64,000 nt of DNA from Amphibalanus amphitrite (taxonomy: Eukaryota; Arthropoda; Thecostraca; Balanomorpha; Balanidae), in assembly GCF_019059575.1 (NCBI RefSeq), contig NW_024882204.1:310001-374000 (forward strand), read 5' to 3'. Below, piece after piece: positions 12,210 through 25,636 of this stretch. Each line of letters starts with the position of its first letter. Within the stretch, counting starts at the first letter, position 1. A program made the translations under genes and the position numbers. The notes beneath the pieces are model-generated. The model was not told where the DNA came from. It did no database searches and was given only the letters and a program-made list of their open reading frames with translations.

Positions 12210-14090
12210 CCACATAGGTAAACACAAAACATAATATTAGGTACCTGCAAATGGGATAACGACACCTCGGCTTTCCCCCTTTTTCATTCCCAGGTGCCTG
12301 CGATAAAAGATATTAGAGGTCGGCCAACTACCTGCTGTTCTTCGACCTATAAACGGTTATTTACAAATCACAATGAGCGACGTGAAAATTCTTACGTATT
12401 AGCTGCTTAGTGCTCCTATACGCAATAACGCTTTATTTCTATGTTGGAGGTCGCGCTCGCCTCGCCTCCCGTCCAATAGCGCCCTTTTGTTGAACCTCCC
12501 GATCGACATGGTCGAACCGACAACAAGTGTATGTGAGTGTGAATGGGGGAAGGGAGGGGGGCGAGGGGAGAGGTTGTGTCACCTCTACCGGCATAATGAT
12601 AACGCATGACACCTCACACCTGCCATACGCATTAACGGGCGTTCGTGATGCACGTGAGAAGATGAAGTCACGACTCTTTGTGGTCAGCTGCGGGAGTGCC
12701 CTAACACGCTTCGAATCACGCTGGTTCGGGCTGATCTCGTGCGTTATCATTTAGCGCCACCCGGTCCAGCATTGCGCCATTTAGTGGCACACCACCGCCC
12801 GGCGCCCTACATGACATTACAGAGCTCGGGCTGCCTATTGCTACTCATCTGCTGTTCCATCCGTGGGCCGTGATTTGATATCATTTCATGGCGTGAGATC
12901 ATAAAAAAGCAGCGAGCCTGTCCTGTAGACCCGCATTTTTTTCGGACCAATTGGCAGCGATTTTTGTAGCTTTTCATATGAATAAGCTGCCTCTTCGGAC
13001 TTCTTCCTTGATGAAAACAATCGCTGGGAGATAGCTCGGACACACTGAGCCAATTTTCGTGCTCTTACGGTGTGCTCAACTCTAAGTAGATGAAAGGTCT
13101 TTGACCCGTACCGTGATGACCGATGTGTTCCGTGACAAACAACTTATATGGCGACACTGGCAGCAGTTGGCACTAAAGCAAGATTCAGCACTTGCGCCCT
13201 TAGAGTTGGAAATAAGCCAATAATTTACAAACACTCTGACTTGTAGTAGCCCCCATAATGACCAATCGACGTAAATAAAAACGAGACACATGCCTAATTT
13301 CGTCACGCGGTCGCTATTTTTCATTCGTTTTATTTTTCAGTCATCATGATCAGTCTGGATCGTCTGGATCCAAAATTCCAAAATCCACCTTCGTGTTTTG
13401 CTTACACTATTTCTGGACTGACAGCCATTCCTCATATTACACCGACAAATAACAATTGACAAAAAAGGGCACAACCATCCGGGGGTGAGCGTTTGAACGG
13501 CCGGGCGGCCTGTCTCACCGGGATACCATACACCGTCCCGACGGCAGGGGCCAGGGCTCGTCGACCGTTGCGGTGAGCCAGTTGGTGGTCCACTCAGCCC
13601 AATGTTTTGTTCCTATCCCTTCATCCTATAGCCCTGATTGCTGAATCTCACTAGACAGTGAAGAGCTTAACTCAACAACCAAATATCATTTGAAAATTTG
13701 TTGATAGCGCTATTGCTACTTAGGGAAACCAGTCATCCATTCTTATACGCAGGACGATAGGGGTGACTATCGGTTAATGATACCGATTTCAAAACCGAAA
13801 TTTTATCAGGCACGGTTCTCACCAATCCTACACGTATGACATATGAACGATACTCACTACTCAGTCGCCCTATTATGATAAATGCTAGTGACCGAACCGG
13901 AGGCATTGGATTGGGAACGCTGGTAGTCCAAAACCGGTGGCTTGTTTATGATGATAAGTCCCGGTTGCTGGGGGATTATATGCTCTGCACGGTGGGGTGG
14001 TTTTTTGTTATGCGTTCGGTCATCAGTGGACTCTGGAGATGCAAGGCTACTTTCGGGGACGGTGGACTGCTGCGTGCCACTTTCGCCGCT
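12210..14090. other. Intergenic DNA with no gene seen
   Basis: Both strands were read without finding an exon with family similarity. Short open frames (up to about 100 codons) lack domains and codon character. Confidence 0.45.
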
Positions 14091-14099
14091 TGAACGGCT

Positions 14100-14480
14100 G
14101 GAGATGGCAGCGGCCGGCCGGCCTTTGGCTCTGTTGACGGCCGGCCTTTGGCTCAGTTGACGGCTGGGTCGCGGCCGAGACGGTGGACGGTGCTCAGACA
14201 AACGGACAGACAGACTTACGGACGGTCCGTACAGTGTACGGACGAACGGTAACTCAGCCGGTAGACGGTGAATGGGACGGGCAGACGGACGCACGGACGG
14301 ACGGACGGACAGAACAGACAGACGGACGGACGGACGGTGCAGTGTACGAACAGACGAACTGACGGACGAACGGCAGTGAAGTGTATGTACTTACATACCT
14401 ACTTACGGACGATTCAGTGTACGGATAGACCGTAACTCAGACGGCAAGTAGATCCCGACAAGGTAACCAGTGTACGGACA
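14100..14480. repeat. GACG/GGAC-rich degenerate tandem repeat
   Basis: Begins with a direct duplication of GGCCGGCCTTTGGCTC near 14,115 and 14,141. It continues as many ACGGACGG and GACGGACAGAC units to about 14,480. The frames it opens on the minus strand are compositional. Nothing recognisable lies between here and the lipase first exon. Confidence 0.8.
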
Positions 14481-16438
14481 GACCAATGTGCGAAAAATAA
14501 ACAGCGGAGGGATTGGGCTGTTGACGGGCTGTACTGCTCACCGCAAAAAAAAAAATGATGGTGATTTAGACGGCTCACGGACGGTTCTAACACTAGCGAA
14601 CCGTGTGAACGGGAGGAAGCGTAACGTTTCCCGGTTCCACAGTGCACGGACAGTGACGTAACGTTTCCCGGAGTTAGTCTATCCGGATAGTGACGTGGCG
14701 TGACGTTAACCGGAACCAGGGTAGGTTCCTCTTAACGCGAATCCGGTGAGGACTCGGACTGAGCTGTGGCGTCACCAATTCGTGACTAAGCAATCGTGGT
14801 GGCAGGTGAGGATCGTTTGAGCGTTACATCAGATAACCACTTATAATTGTGCATGCTTCTCTTTAAGCCAGGTACACAAACAGCCCCAACAAATAGGTGA
14901 GTTAACTATACCTACTGCAAAATACGATCCTGCATGGCACATTGCACTGGTCACAGATCACAAGCATGCGTGATGCGCGCGGGATGCTCAATATACAGAT
15001 GCACATGTGATATCTATTTATTCCCAAAATGGGTCTGGCTGCTGGGGACAGGGTTCTGGCGCTGATTTTTTTTTAATGAGCTTATAGGAAGAGCTGCATA
15101 TTGCTTTTATGCTTTCGAGCAGTATTGGTATTGGGAATAATTAAACGCGAACTTATTAGCCGCTATACGGCTCCTCTCCCTTCGGATAAGCTCTTCTCCC
15201 TTCACTGCAGATGCAGATGAGAGGTGCTAACGGTGACGTTATGCGAATGCCCTGTTTTGCAGACGACTATAGGGCTTCAAATTCTAGCTGCGTGGATGAC
15301 TAGGTAATCAGCCAGCCAGCTTTCCCCTGGTCGGTCACGCCGGTGCAGTGACCCGTCCTGTCCCTGCAACCCGCCGAATATAATTGTCAGTGTCAGTGTC
15401 CTGCGGCGAGATGTCTGCTGTTTGGAGGGACGGTCCGTCGGGCAGCAGCGGCAGCCAGACAGAGAGCATGACAGAACATCGGAGTATGTGAATCTATCGT
15501 TGTAATTTGTAAACACATGGTATAACAAAAATATCAGAAGTAACTGTCTGGTTGCTGTGAAATCTCCTTGCTACATCCATGTATGAATGATTGTAGGTAC
15601 TGTCAGTGAGTTATATTTAAAAACATTTCATTTTGAACCCATATGGCTAATACTCGCGCAATTACAAAGCATGATTCTATTTTTTGCAATTAATCTACAG
15701 CGTTATGAAGCTGCAAGCGAAGCAATTATCACAATGCCACCGTGATGGTAATTTTCGGTGGACGATGAGCTCTGCAACCGGTCCTTTGTAGGACGGGTCG
15801 TGCCCGGCGGCCGGCCGTTCGGGATGAAAGCGTTCCGCAGCCGTTGCCGTGGCGGCCGGTGTCGTTTGTAGGTCTCCGGGTTGACACAGTCCTCGGCGGA
15901 CTCTGGTCACTGTGACCGGGACGGATTTCACCTGCGGTCTCCCGTCTCCACTGAGCCGTCGATACGTCACGCTCTGTTAGTGAGCACGTGCGTCGCTACC
16001 CCAGCGGGCCGGACCGGGACGCCGGCGCCGTCTGTCACCCGACCTCGTCCGAGATTCTTTACCGGAATTCATCGCCCCCAGATGAGCCTCTATATTGCTT
16101 CTGCATCGATTTACTCATTCTTAACTATTTCCTGCCTAACGGAGTTGTCTTTGTCGGAATTGAGACATTGAGTCCGTATGACAGGATCATTTAGTGAGAG
16201 GCGTGAGAACGATTTATTATTCGGTTTCTTTTAAATAATGCCACTTACAACATATACGCCTCCACAGGAACAGTCCACACGACATCAGTCACGACTAAAG
16301 TACCTATCTACTTACCATTACAGTATAATGATCGGGTAACACTGTAATATGGCTTTCACACCCACTGTGTTCCGCATATCTTGGCTGTTCCCATTACTGG
16401 ACTGATTCGTCCGTCTGTTTCACAGCTGAAGCCCCGTG

Positions 16439-19435
16439 ATGAACCTGAGCCTGCCCGTCGCCCGATGGACGTTGTCGTTGTATCTGCTCGCCATGCTGAT
16501 GGCCTGTGCCGACTGTCGCCGTGCGCCTCAAGCGAAACGTAACAAGCTCTACCAAACAGTGGTAAGTATGTATATCGGGTATCTCTAATTCATTTGGTGA
16601 AATGCATGTCCCATGGCCATATTACGTGATGCATCAACGTTTGAATGCCGTTGCAGGCTTCGCCATTCGTTTTTTTTTTACGTTTTTATGGCTTGAAACG
16701 CAATTTTTCCATTCCAATACATTTTTCGATTCATACAAAGATAGGTACTGGTAAATCGGCTTATCGAAACTCCGCTATAATACAATAGCCAGTCAGCTGA
16801 TTCAGCCTGCTCAGGTTGGTGTTAGGTATAATATGTGTCTAACCTCATCGTCTGTCCGTGACCAGCCGGAGATAATCGCCGCTCACGGGTACCCGGTGGA
16901 GGTGCATCACGTGCAGACAGCCGACGGATACATCCTGGAGATGCACCGGATCCCAGGCGGTCGCGGCGGTTCGCAGGCCACCTCCCCGCCGGGCCGACCT
17001 GTCCTCGTGCTGCACGGGGTACAGGACAGCTCCGCCGGCTGGGTCATCAACCCGAGAAAGTCACTCGGTTAGTGGTTATCGATGCCGTGCCGTTTATTGA
17101 ATGCAGAGGAGGAGATGTCTCTTGAAGATGCACTTTAGAAAGGGTGATCTGTCATCTACATATATCTCAATAAACATTGTAAGTGGCTAACAGGTACGTA
17201 GCCAGGATTTTGCTCAGGGAGGGGCCACAAGTCGCGGCCTAGTGTGGTACCCCCTCCAAAAAGGAAAACTCCCCGGATTTGGCCCACTTTTTTTTGGGGG
17301 GGGTGCGGTGCATCTGTTTAATTTATTTTCATTTTTATTTCAATTTATTTTATTTTTCGCCTTCAGGGGGGAGGGCATGGCCTCCGTGCCCCCCCCCCCC
17401 TTGGCTACGTCCCTGGTGGCTAATGATAATCAGCTACCCTGTTAGGCATAAAGTAACGTTAAGTGGGCATGACTATTGACTAAAGTAAGTAGCACTGAAA
17501 AACTCGGAGGTCATGAGATAGTTCGATCTGTCAAGCGCTGTCAAAAACAGGCGCCCCTCTGGGAGGGACACATTCTGCCGCTCACCCGACCATCGCTCTG
17601 GGAATATTATAAGACAACGCAAGGAACAGCCCATGTGCTGGTGTACATTGCAGATGATCAGAAAGTGTCAATTTATTTCTTTCTCGCTCTATATCCCATC
17701 CCCATTTACAGGGTTCGTGTTGGCAGACGAAGGCTACGATGTGTGGCTCGGAAATAATAGAGGAAATACCTACGGACGGGCACACGTCACTCTTAATCCC
17801 AATAAACGTCGCTTTTGGGAGTTCACGTGAGATAAACACGGCGCTGAATGACTTTCTATGATAAATGATATGTTCATTTATTTGAGAAAAAAAATGTTTG
17901 AGGAATTTGTTTACAGGCATACATATCTTTTATTCCAGACTAAAGACTACCCTCAGCTTATGCATCTACCATTCACTGTCGTTTCAGACTGGATTCCTTT
18001 TCGAAGTACGACAACCCTGCCATGATAGACTACATTCTGGAGACAACAGGCTACGACGATCTTTATTATATCGGATTTTCATCAAGTAAGTGCTTAAAAG
18101 TGAGGCATTTAGTGTATCGTTTATGCATGAAACGACCAATGCAGGCTGAAGCAGCCTCTTTATGCATAATAATAACTTGAAAACAACACTTAGATGCTCG
18201 CTAGATGACGTGTGAAATAAAACATGATGCATTTTAGAGAAACCAAATGCCAACGGAACGTCATTCTGCAAACGTTCTAGCGAAGAGGATTTTTCGCATG
18301 TCGTCAAAAGGAAAACAACGATGCCTGATTAATTAATGACAGCTTTTTAATAACCTCAAAACATTTTTACAGGCACCATCTCCTTTTGGGCGATGATGAA
18401 TTATTATCCGGCTTACAACGACAAGGTTCGTTTTATGGTGGCTCTGGGGCCGGTGGCCACAATGAAGTACTTCAGAAGCATAGTCAGGATTTTTGTTCCA
18501 TTCAGGAAAGCTATCCAGGTAAGGAGTTGGCAGCTTGGTATTGTTTACTAAGATTACGACAGAGATTACGACAGATTGTCATATTTAGCTTCAATGACCT
18601 GGTAAAAATTGAATCGTTTTTTTTTTAACGCCCCTCCTCGATGTCTGTCCTCGTTCATGTCTTCTCATGATACCTAACGTTCTTTTATCATCCGTTCATT
18701 TTTCTTGGCCTTTTTATGCTGCGAAAGCCTGCTTGGAAGATAAGCTAGTAAATTGACTTAGTGTATGTTGATTGCAGAAAATGTCGGCTATATTCAGCCA
18801 TAACGAATCGTTTCGTCACAAGCCGCTGTACGGCGTGCTGGGCAAGATATTCTGCAGCAAGCACTCGCCTACGGTGCCGCTGTGTGCGCTCGGGATGTTC
18901 ATGCTGGCTGGCTGGGACCCGAAACAACTCGACAAGGTCGGTGATACGATATCGAATGGATAGTTATAAATTCAGATGTCGCATTATTTCAAGAGGAAGG
19001 TGTCTTAGGAACGACCCAAGGTGTTATTTGATAGACTACTGCTGGCGGGTCCCGCTTACCTTTTACAGCAAGGGAAAACTCGATGAATAGTTTAATGAGA
19101 TGAGCGGTACGGTCGTTTACTAGAAGATGATCGCAAAACGATACATATGTATTTCTTTTAATGCTAATCGATTAAAAACGAATAGACGTAAGCCAGAAAC
19201 TGAAGAAAATTATGCAGCACTATGCACTATAGACTGTAGGTACCCAAACTAGCTGACAATGACAGTCTCTCATACACCAGCGGCTCCAACCGCTTGTTTT
19301 TTTTTGTTTTTTTTTTTAGGGGAGGTAAGTCATGGTCGATGCAAGGTTGCAGTTACTGAGCTATTTCGTTAAAAAATTGACTAGAATGGGCGAGACATAA
19401 AAATCATGACTTTTCATCAGTTAGCAAAGGTGATG

Positions 19436-19474
<39 letters not shown>

Positions 19475-20580
19475 GTATTGCTAACAAAACAACATCAAAC
19501 AAGCTATGCAGGGCGGTGCAAAAGCACTCGGTGCTTATGTCGAGGCACCGCTCCCTTACGCGACACACCTTTTCGCAGGCCAGCCTGCCGGTGATATTCT
19601 CTCATGTTCCCGCTGGAACGGGAAGCCTGGTTATGGAGCAGGTTTCACAGTACATCGCATCAGGTATTTAACCGTCAGCCATACTTACGCTACATGGGCC
19701 TCAGTGTGTCTGTTCATCTGTTTCATATCGGTCAATTTCAGCGAACCTCATCGACAATTCGACACCTATAAATGTAGACGAACGATCTAAATATCGTTGG
19801 GGCGCAGGCGAGAAATACGTACATGCATAGTATCAAAATCCATACCTATCTATGTAGCAACGTCTATAAACACATGCCACCATATTGTAAGGATGTAAGC
19901 TATTGGGCGAATTGTATGCATGTGTGCTCTGCTGTTAAAGGTCGTTTCCAGCGCTATGATTACGGCAAAAAGCAGAATCTGGTACGATACGGTCAGCGAC
20001 GTCCTCCAGAATACTTTCCGGAGAAAGTGACTGCGCCCGTGGTGCTGATCTGGGGTCCCAACGACAAAATGGCCGACAAACGGGTAAGTTTAACCATCGT
20101 TTATATTGTTTATATCAGCTGGTTGCTATGGCACTATTCGCTCGACCGTTCTTCAAGAGCATTATACAGCAATTGCTTGGCGCTACCTGACGCCAAAGTT
20201 TCGCCTGAAAGCGCCGTTGAAAACAGCCGGTAAGGCAGATGGGAGACGAATGGCATCACATAATGGACGAACTTTTATACGTGGGTTCAATTTCCTTTAG
20301 AAAATAATAATTAACGTTCTTTTTTAACATTCCCAGCTTCATTTATTTCTTTTCATCTCGCTAGCCCCGCCGCCGACGTCTGGACGGCTGCTAACGACGC
20401 CACCTGTTCTATCGACAGGACGCGGCGCTGTTGGCGGCACGGCTGCCGAACCTGGTTCGCAGTGAGCCCGTCAACTGGCGCCTCTGGCAGCACCTCGACT
20501 TCATGTGGGGCATCGACGCCAACCGTCTAGTCTACAGTCGTGTTATTCACTACATGGAGCAGTTTGGCGGAGCGCGCTGA
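16439..20580 (+). CDS. Acid-lipase (gastric/lysosomal) family alpha/beta hydrolase, 9 exons, altered nucleophile elbow
   Basis: Family members hydrolyse triglycerides or cholesteryl esters in secreted fluids or lysosomes. Exons: 16439-16561, 16866-17067, 17712-17826, 17988-18085, 18373-18518, 18778-18936, 19579-19663, 19941-20083, 20419-20580. Splice sites and phases agree and give 410 residues, the usual family size. Residues 1 to about 26 form a signal peptide. Family signatures are [34 protein letters not shown] and [16 protein letters not shown]. The catalytic-triad candidates are Ser178, Asp351 and His382 (QHLDFMWG). The expected GHSQG elbow reads GFSSS at residues 176-180, so the nucleophile is kept but the second Gly and the His are not. 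Activity may be reduced, changed or lost. The gene converges with the channel gene at 21,332. Confidence 0.9.
17191..17415. mobile_element. hAT-type MITE with 8-bp target duplication
   Basis: The 225-bp insertion has inverted termini: CAGGTACGTAGCCAGG on the left and, inverted on the right, CAGGGACGTAGCCAAG. It is flanked by exact 8-bp duplications GTGGCTAA (17183-17190 and 17416-17423), the hAT hallmark. Internal G- and C-runs sit next to the termini. It has no coding capacity and lies in the second lipase intron. Confidence 0.9.
19437..19474. repeat. (CAT)n microsatellite
   Basis: About 12 CAT units in the lipase intron before exon 7. Confidence 0.95.
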
Positions 20581-20863
20581 GCTCCGCTCCCGTACGCGCT
20601 GCCGTCAGGAGTGTTCCGGTCGCTTCTTACGATAATGTGCCCAGGATAGGGCAGCCGGGCCAGCAACGGCAGATCAAAATCAAAATATTAATAGGTGCAT
20701 GTTTTCCCAGTTAAGCTGATTGTCTTTGACCCGATGCCTGCTTCTGACTTTTTATCACAATGAAGCGAAACATACCTGGCGAACGCCAAGGTAGCCTCTG
20801 GCCGCTACAGGGTGACCATGTGATCAGGTGATAATGAAATATGTGATCTGCTGAAAAGAACAA

Positions 20864-20869
20864 AATAAA
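20864..20869 (+). other. Poly(A) signal of the lipase gene
   Basis: AATAAA about 285 bp after the lipase stop codon, before the convergent channel gene. Confidence 0.6.
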
Positions 20870-21331
20870 CCTGCTTAGATGTCAAATAACAACGATGTTA
20901 TGTTACGATATTTCGACAAATCACGGAATTTTGACATTAACGTGCTGGCAACATTACAACAAGAATTGTCTCATTTCCCGTGTATTTTAACTGAGGAACA
21001 CGTGCAGGCTTCTTCGACAAAATAGATGCAACCGTTCGAATCCAGCCATCCAGTAACAAATCAATCAATCTATTAGACAATCAAGACGCCAGAGTATTGG
21101 CAGATGTCTGGTTTCATTGATAGCATGAAATGGTAGCAGGCATTGATCAGCGAGGCGTCGCTAATCATTCCATTCTGCCACATCTTACTTATCTTAACTT
21201 GCTGATCAATTGTTCCAAACTCATCAACATCTCGTACGCATGCAATTTAAACCAAAAGACATCGCGACGACAATCATGATAACAATGTTGCTTTGCTTTA
21301 AGCCATTAAGCCACAAGCTGAAGTTTGGCAG

Positions 21332-24300
21332 CTAAGATACGTCCGAAAGAGTCATCTCCTTATCCGAAAAGCCACTTGCATGATTTTTCCTCAGCTTGAC
21401 ATCCGTCCCAAAAGCATCTGTGCGAATTGCTGAAGTGGTAACCTGGCTGACTTTGGCCTTCCGACGTTTGCGACGCTCCCATAGGTGGCGTGCGGCGTTC
21501 TCGACCATCTCAAACAGGGTGAAAATTGATGCTCCCAGCAGCAGTCCCAGGTTGCCTCCGATATCCGACATCATCTGAAATAGTCATAGTGTTCAGTCTT
21601 CCGACATGGACTTCAGGTCATGCCTGGAGCGTTTGCAACACGTATTCATGGAAGCAAATTTCTGGAACCTTAGCCAACTAAACGCAGCCATTTGCTCTTG
21701 GTATTGTTTCACTGAATGACAGCAATATGCTACCAATGTAATTCATATCTCACCTGCTGAAGGTCGTAAGCTCTGCGCTGAGACGACACATACAGTCCGT
21801 CATTGATGCTCAGGGTGATAAAGGTTCGGTCGCTGCGAGCCCGGTCCACCAGGGTGACCGTCACGTGGTCTCGATCGCATTCCCGCATGCACCGACTTTT
21901 GCATACCTTCTTGAAACTGAAATGCAGATAGGAAAATTACATTACCTTTTATAAAATGGTAAAGGAAAAGTGTTCTAGACCATGTTATCAGTTAACACCA
22001 AATCTGGTATAGAGAACTATTGGGAAGAAGATGCAATTTAGCCGCTTGCAGACGTTGCAGACTGCAGTGATTAACCTTACCTGTTTACTGTCTGATAGTA
22101 ATGGTTTTCGCGCAACTCTTGGTAGTCGTATTCCCAAACAACATAGGCTCGTGAAACCATACGCGAGTAGCGCAGCAGCTCCTCGTAGTCTGAGCGGTTG
22201 TTGCAGAAGGGCTGTGATGAGTCGTGCCAGGGGAGCCGACAGTCGGCCCCCAGCTGGGCCATCTCCGACGATAGACACTCCCGAATACACTGTGGAAGGA
22301 CAGATACTCGTATTACATCGATGACGAGATTTTCAGTCCCCACAACGCCGTTTCCTTGCAAGTTGCATTCAATAATGCTGTGTCAATTTGCGAAGGCAGT
22401 CATTCGCTAAACGTGTGTTATACCTACCTTTGCCTGGGTGTACCCCTGATCGCCGTTGCAGGGCTTCTCTGGAGTGGACAGCCTCTTTTCCAGTGTCCTG
22501 GTCACTTTGAACGTCTGCGCAGTGTCCTTCTGCAGGTAGATTCGAGTTGGCGCCCACACGTGCTCCCAGTCTGCGGCGGCGAAAAACAGCGAGCGTCACG
22601 GACCAATGTTAAGGGTTTACAGTATACAATATACACTATGCTGTGTTTATGCTATGTGCTGTACATTAACACACTGTGAATTTATTTAACTTTCAGCTTT
22701 TATCATTAATGCAGTAATGATAATATTCAGCATGGAGTCTGCAAGACAGCTCACGCAGACAAAGACATGTCGTTTATTTTTGGTAACAAACAATGCGTAA
22801 ATGTTATATTCTAAAAGTTCAGAAAATTTCGTAACATCTGTCAGACTACAGACCGAGGATCAAAGGGCTGATAACAATATTCGACCATGCATGCCGGGAT
22901 AGGACTGAATTGGAAATAACTGTTGGCTGGGGCTACTGACCGAGATACTCTTCCTTTGCCGAGAAGACGTACATGACCCAGTGCAGATCGGAGCAGTTTT
23001 CGCAGTGCTGAGGCTTGAGCTGCAGCATGAGGCCCCGCTGCCGGCCCTCGGCCAGAGAGTTGTCATACCGAAGAGTGTGACACTGCCCGCCGTAGTGGTA
23101 GAGGTGGCTGGATATGTCCCGCTGATCTGCGGCGGAATAGTACCAGCCGTAACAAGTGACGTCCTACTAACCCATGCCTCAAGCAGATTGGTCGGGTTTG
23201 TTCCCGGGGTAAGCAACACTCAATATTAATGACTCATGTTGGCCGTAATTTTTCCAGGCCAGCAATAGCAAATTCGGACGTTTAACTGCGCTTCTTAACT
23301 CGTGCCGATTTTCATCATATAAATTGATTATTGAGGTTCTGCTGATAAGGACGTTTGAACAACGGTCCCGTAATACACATTTAATGTCGTTTGGTGTCAT
23401 AAATAGCATGATTAGGTAATGTGTGCATATCACTTTTCGGCCTTTGCTTCCACTTACCACATGGTTTGTTGTAGAAGCTTGCACAAATGTCGAAGATGTC
23501 ATCGAAGCTATAAGTCAGGTTCCAAAGAGCAGCATCGACGTCGATTTCTCCAAATGGGAAGTTGTCGGCGAATGGAAGCATCGGGTCGTTATCCTCCCGA
23601 TATTCCCTGTATTTAGAGAAGACGTTCAGCTATTTTTTCACAAAAGCGATTTAAAGCTTCAAGTATAGATAACTACAATGGCATTCCAACCAGGACCATA
23701 CAAATGAGCCAAATAGCACGTCAGAGCGCACCGACACTCGCAAATAATATGCCGAAGTTACAATTGTTACACAAATAGAGTGTGATGCAGTGAAATAATA
23801 AAGTAAAAGATGCAACCAAGCAGCCAAGCCAAATACCTTTCCTTACGTCGAGGAAAGATCGTCTCGTTCAGGCTTTGGGATGTCCTAGCTTAAAACTTCG
23901 TTTCTGTGCATTTGTAGCGCTGAGCACATCCATACTACCGTTCTATCTACACATCATAACTAGCTCTGGTAACTTACTTTCCAGTGATCGCCTTGTAGAC
24001 ATCGGGTTTGAAAATGTTTTCCTGTATTTTGCACAGTATGAGAGCGAACGTCTGTTGGGCGCTCTCGTCCACTTCGAAGGAGCGAACCACATCGGCGCGT
24101 ATGAACTTGGTCAGGCTCACACTGCTCTGTGAACAGTGGCGTGATTATCGCCACCGTAATAAAACATGTGCCGTATGCATGGAAATGTCAAACAACTTAA
24201 CATAGATCATGATGAAACGGTGAAAGGATCCGAATTCGTTTCCGGCATTGTTCGCACCGGAGAGCGCGACGCCATGCTAGGATGGGAACAGGGAAAGGGT

Positions 24301-24624
24301 AAGGAGTTAGGACGATTAAAGACTTCGCTTTACCCTATACATAAGACTGGTTCAGGGGGCGAGGGATGGGACTTTCTCCCTTTATTTTCTCTATTCCTTC
24401 TCAAATTACAACCCTTGTCTAGAAACTGAAGCAATCGCAAAAATATGAGCAGCATTTGAACTAATGACAGGAACTGTTCCGTAGGATTTCACGACCATGG
24501 TATCGCATGACTAAGATCCGTGGTCGTATAAGTGCAATGAACTTACCAGCACCAGAAAAGCTACCACACAGATGAGAAGTACCGCGAACCGGAAGCCTTG
24601 CGAAAATGATATGACGAACGTCAT
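21332..24624 (-). CDS. DEG/ENaC (degenerin/pickpocket) sodium channel subunit, 8 exons
   Basis: Predicted subunit of a trimeric amiloride-sensitive-type cation channel. Exons: 24624-24547, 24126-23978, 23606-23458, 23126-22941, 22570-22428, 22289-22081, 21916-21754, 21574-21332. All phases agree, giving 439 residues. TM1 is about residues 8-27 (GFRFAVLLICVVAFLVL). A cysteine-bearing extracellular region follows, including KSRCMRECD. The pre-TM2/TM2 block is SDIGGNLGLLLGASIFTLFE, with the selectivity-filter GAS at 373-375. The C-terminal cytoplasmic tail is basic. The start at 24,624 leaves almost no cytoplasmic N-terminus, so the family His-Gly gating motif is absent. An in-frame stop lies upstream and no acceptor is obvious, so either the protein is truly short or an upstream coding exon was missed. 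Tail-to-tail with the lipase gene. Confidence 0.88.
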
Positions 24625-24739
24625 GATCGCCCCCGTCCGACCACCCGGCCCGTCGCCCGCGGCGGCGGCGGGTCCGGCAGCAACTCCGTCCACCAGCGCG
24701 CTCGTCAGCGAGTTCACCCGACCCGCCGAAGTCACCGAC

Positions 24740-25440
24740 CGCTGGATCCGTTGCCCGGGGTGATCGCATTACACCACGCTGCCATTACTGCCCCCGCCAC
24801 TTTGGGGACCGGTGACGCGGGTGCACTTGCGTGAGTCCCGGTCATCCCCCTGTGTGTATGCGAGCGATTGTGACCTGCGTGTAAACATGCAATGTATATG
24901 AGCTCGTAACGTTCGCCGAAGTCAAGTCGCTGGAACGAATTCACAACCACGATTAACGATGACATGTGGCAGGTATTTTCCTTGAGCTCCGATTAATAAC
25001 TGCATTTATGTAAATAACATGCAAGCCGCCACAGGCCATCAATTACTCATTTCCATTTTAATAACCATTCTTATAAATGATGTGGAACTGCCCAGCGCAC
25101 ATACCATGCAGGTCACACAGCTAACAAATCTGCACAATTTTCTCCATGCATGCTGTCAGTATAGGCTGAGCGGACCGAGTACTTAAGTTTAATTGAGCAC
25201 GCTTCCTTTTCACAAAGTAACTGAGTGAAGCTGAAGACAGACATCGTCCATCTGATGAACAGAGATCGACGAACCGCAGTCCTCTGATGGAGCCACTAAT
25301 TCGCCAAGTAGGTATAGCATTGATAACGAGCATACAGCAGAGTATCTGAGTTCTGACAGAAGCCATCATATTCCAGTGTCGCATGTATTATGGTATTTCA
25401 TTTACCGTATTCAGTCATCTAAGGAAGTCGGTCTCCGGGA
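24740..25440. other. Upstream region of the channel gene; no gene seen
   Basis: Likely holds the promoter and 5' UTR of the minus-strand DEG/ENaC gene. No TATA box or other clear core element was identified, and no exon was recognised. Confidence 0.35.
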
Positions 25441-25444
25441 ATGA

Positions 25445-25636
25445 GTGAACGGAGAACGAAACTTTCCAGCACCAATAAATGTTCAGGCTCGCCTGACGTT
25501 TGCCCAAGCAAACCTCGGTCAACATGCCGACGAATTCTGGAAAAATGTCTTGTTCACCGACGAAGAGAATTTTGACACATCCAGTCATCGGCGAAGGGTA
25601 AGAGTTTATCAGTGGGCGAGTTTCCGAGTTGAGTAG
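25445..25636 (+). pseudogene. Tc1/mariner-type transposase fragment
   Basis: The frame contains ARLTFAQANLG, then WKNVLFTDEENF and HRRRVRVYQW. This is the spacing found in Tc1-like transposases around the second catalytic Asp (LFTDE). Only about 50 residues of similarity are visible; the first and third acidic residues are missing, so it is a dead fragment. No terminal repeats were found around it. Confidence 0.65.

Noticed and set aside
13857..14294. Minus-strand frame of 145 codons rich in Arg, Pro and Ser
   Set aside because: It runs through the GACG-rich repeat; its composition explains its length.
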